Assembly (NCBI GenBank): GCA_020056155.1
Contig: JAGVII010000385.1
Coordinates: forward strand, 1-8,158
Length of the DNA stretch: 8,158 nucleotides
Reading direction: 5' to 3'
Source: Afipia sp.
Lineage (GTDB): Bacteria > Pseudomonadota > Alphaproteobacteria > Rhizobiales > Xanthobacteraceae
Part shown: positions 6,863 through 8,158 of the stretch, one piece after another
Layout: each line of letters opens with the position of its first letter
Numbering within the stretch: the stretch's first letter is position 1
Program-made: the position numbers and the translations under genes
The notes under the pieces: model-generated
Told to the model about the DNA's origin: nothing
What the model saw: only the letters and a program-made list of their open reading frames with translations
The model's database searches: none

Positions 6863-7678
6863 AAAGAATTGCGTAGTTCGCGCGTGCGGCGCCGCATGAC
6901 GCTTGTTCTCATCCTCATGCTGGCAATGCCCGTCGCGCTTGCGCCGCGCGTGGCGTCCGCCGGCATTCTCGATTTCCTGTTCGGCGGCGGCAAAACGGAG
7001 CGGCAGGCGCCGCAACAGGCGCCGGGCAATGCCTTCGCCGATCCGTTCGGCCTGTCCAGTCCGGATCCCGCGCCGCCCGCGGCTTCGCCCGGCGGCCGCT
7101 TCACCACCTATTGCGTACGGACCTGCGACGGCCGGTATTTTCCGCTGACCTCGCGCGGCGGCGGCACGCCGGCACAGATGTGCCAGTCGTTCTGCCCGGC
7201 CAGCACAACCAAGGTCTATTCCGGCAACAGCATCGATTACGCGGTCGGCAACATGGGCGAACGCTATGTGGATACGCCGAACGCGTTCGCATACCGCAAG
7301 GCGCTGAAGGCGGACTGTACCTGCAACGGCCGCGACCCCGCGGGTCTCGCGCCGGTCGATCTGTCGCTCGATACCACCCTGCGTCCCGGCGACATCGTTG
7401 CAACCTCAAACGGGCTTGTCGCCTATTCCGGCACGAACTCCGCCAACGGCCAGACCGCGCAGTTCACGCCGGTCAACAATTACCCCGGCCTGACGCCGGA
7501 ACTGCGTGCGCGACTCGGCGAGATGAAGGTCGCGCCGGTGGCGGCTGAAATTCCGGAAGATACCTATTCGTCGCAGGACATCACCGGATCGGTGCCCGAG
7601 CCGAAATACGCGCAGCCGATGGCGCCGGATGCCACGCTGCCGAAGATCGCCATGCCAAAACCAAAGCGCGTGATGTGA
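6854..7678 (+). CDS. Secreted DUF2865-type cysteine-containing protein of unknown function
   Basis: This is a protein of about 274 residues. The N-terminus has seven Arg/Lys residues, then the hydrophobic stretch TLVLILMLAMPVALA and PRVASA, a good Sec signal peptide likely cut after residue 36, so a periplasmic or outer-surface location is inferred. A Pro/Ala/Gln-rich segment (50-80) precedes the conserved core, which contains YCVRTCDGRYFPL (C87, C91), MCQSFCPAS (C110, C114), YSGNSIDYAV and DCTCNGR (C155, C157). The C-terminus is low-complexity and basic at the end. The core matches my memory of DUF2865, found in Rhizobiales; no function is known to me. The six cysteines could form disulfides. 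GTG 6854 is chosen for the GAGTGGGG upstream and for the basic signal-peptide region. GTG 6842, TTG 6857 or ATG 6896 are possible, the last giving a signal peptide without positive charge. It is transcribed away from the panE cluster. Confidence 0.8.
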   Translation: MLRKELRSSRVRRRMTLVLILMLAMPVALAPRVASAGILDFLFGGGKTERQAPQQAPGNAFADPFGLSSPDPAPPAASPGGRFTTYCVRTCDGRYFPLTSRGGGTPAQMCQSFCPASTTKVYSGNSIDYAVGNMGERYVDTPNAFAYRKALKADCTCNGRDPAGLAPVDLSLDTTLRPGDIVATSNGLVAYSGTNSANGQTAQFTPVNNYPGLTPELRARLGEMKVAPVAAEIPEDTYSSQDITGSVPEPKYAQPMAPDATLPKIAMPKPKRVM

Positions 7679-7687
7679 GTTTTCTGC

Positions 7688-7713
7688 GTCGTCCCCGCGA
7701 AAGCGGGGATGAC
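7688..7713. terminator. GAAA-loop hairpin between convergent genes (repeat-like, possible terminator)
   Basis: GTCGTCCCCGC (7688-7698) pairs fully with GCGGGGATGAC (7703-7713), with one G-U, around a GAAA tetraloop of the stable GNRA class. It sits 10 nt after the DUF2865-type gene and before the stop of the minus-strand gene. Neither strand has a T-run after it, so it is at best a rho-independent terminator of unusual form or an RNA-stabilising 3' hairpin. The sequence also resembles dispersed GTCGTCCCCGCGAAAGC repeats that I remember from alphaproteobacterial genomes. Confidence 0.5.
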
Positions 7714-7755
7714 CGGCTATTTGAATGTTGATCGAACGCTGAGCCCGGCAGTCGC

Positions 7756-8158
7756 TCACCGCCCGACGATGACCCCGATCACGTTGGGAGCCGCGAGATA
7801 CTTCTCTTCCATTTCCATCCGCGCCCGCGCCTTGATCTCCGGCGTCAGCAGGCCGCGGTGTTCGGCCAGGATCATCCAGCAATAGCCCCACCAGTCGGTG
7901 AGGATGCCGGTGTCGTCGATGAGGTCGTAGCCGTGCTCGGCGGCGAAAATCCGCGCCCGCGCCTCGTCCAGCGAATCTAGGAATTCGTGATCCTTCAGCG
8001 AAAACAGGTCGTCGCTGAAATCGTCGGTTGTGTAGCCCCATACCGACATGCAGACCGCATTGAACTCGCGGTCGATATAATCGTCATCCACCAGCCGGGT
8101 GCGGGCGGCGGCATGGAGACGGGAGAGCGTTCGCGCGAAGTCCGCGATACGCGTCAGC
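7756..8158 (-). CDS. Hypothetical acidic protein (5' end beyond the right edge)
   Basis: The frame ends at TGA (complement of 7756-7758) and is open to the right edge, giving about 134 visible residues. A GTG at 8089-8091 would give 111 residues. However, the codons above it read LTRIADFARTLSRLHAAART, a plausible helix in the same style, so the true start is probably outside the window. The protein is rich in Asp, Glu and aromatic residues, for example VWGYTTDDFSDDLFSL, LTDWWGYCWMILAEHRGLL and a charged helix around KARARMEMEEKYLAA. It has no signal peptide or membrane span in the visible part, so it is probably cytosolic. I do not recognise a named family. It converges with the DUF2865-type gene, 77 nt apart. 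Confidence 0.72.
   Translation of the reverse strand, partial: LTRIADFARTLSRLHAAARTRLVDDDYIDREFNAVCMSVWGYTTDDFSDDLFSLKDHEFLDSLDEARARIFAAEHGYDLIDDTGILTDWWGYCWMILAEHRGLLTPEIKARARMEMEEKYLAAPNVIGVIVGR

Noticed and set aside
7406..8041. A 211-codon minus-strand frame overlapping the DUF2865-type gene and the terminal hypothetical gene
   Set aside because: It crosses the intergenic hairpin and overlaps two better-supported genes in other frames. The composition is Arg/Gly-rich noise.

Overview
The window is an ordinary-looking stretch of a GC-rich alphaproteobacterial chromosome. The best guess is a member of the Bradyrhizobium, Afipia, Nitrobacter or Rhodopseudomonas group. This rests on the DUF2865-type protein, on the character of the encoded proteins, and on three intergenic inverted repeats of types I remember as dispersed in Rhizobiales genomes. 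No database search was possible, so the taxon is an inference. No phage, plasmid, CRISPR, transposase, tRNA or rRNA was recognised.

Layout, left to right. (1) The C-terminal 690 residues of DNA polymerase I (polA, 5' end outside the window) run to 2073. After 27 nt follows a LysE/RhtB-family membrane exporter (2101-2739). (2) On the minus strand, ending 6 nt from the exporter, lies a YfcG-like glutathione-dependent oxidoreductase (2746-3372). (3) A 155-nt divergent intergenic region carries a palindromic repeat and a 10-bp tandem repeat. It is followed by a probable co-directional cluster: pyrE (TTG start), a CitMHS/NhaD-like ion antiporter (TTG start behind a perfect Shine-Dalgarno sequence) and a PanE-like ketopantoate reductase. 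(4) A gap of about 300 nt contains a nested inverted repeat and, just before the next gene, a strong imperfect hairpin. (5) A secreted cysteine-containing DUF2865-type protein (about 6854-7678) follows, then a GAAA-loop hairpin, then a minus-strand hypothetical gene that runs off the right edge.

The genes are mainly housekeeping: DNA repair synthesis, pyrimidine nucleotide synthesis, pantothenate/CoA synthesis, thiol redox and ion or amino-acid transport. No shared pathway links them all. I found no convincing new multi-gene system. Two points most deserve a second look. The proofreading domain of PolA has lost two of its catalytic carboxylates while the polymerase motifs are intact. The leader of the DUF2865 gene can be drawn in two mutually exclusive pairings, one of which covers the proposed start codon.
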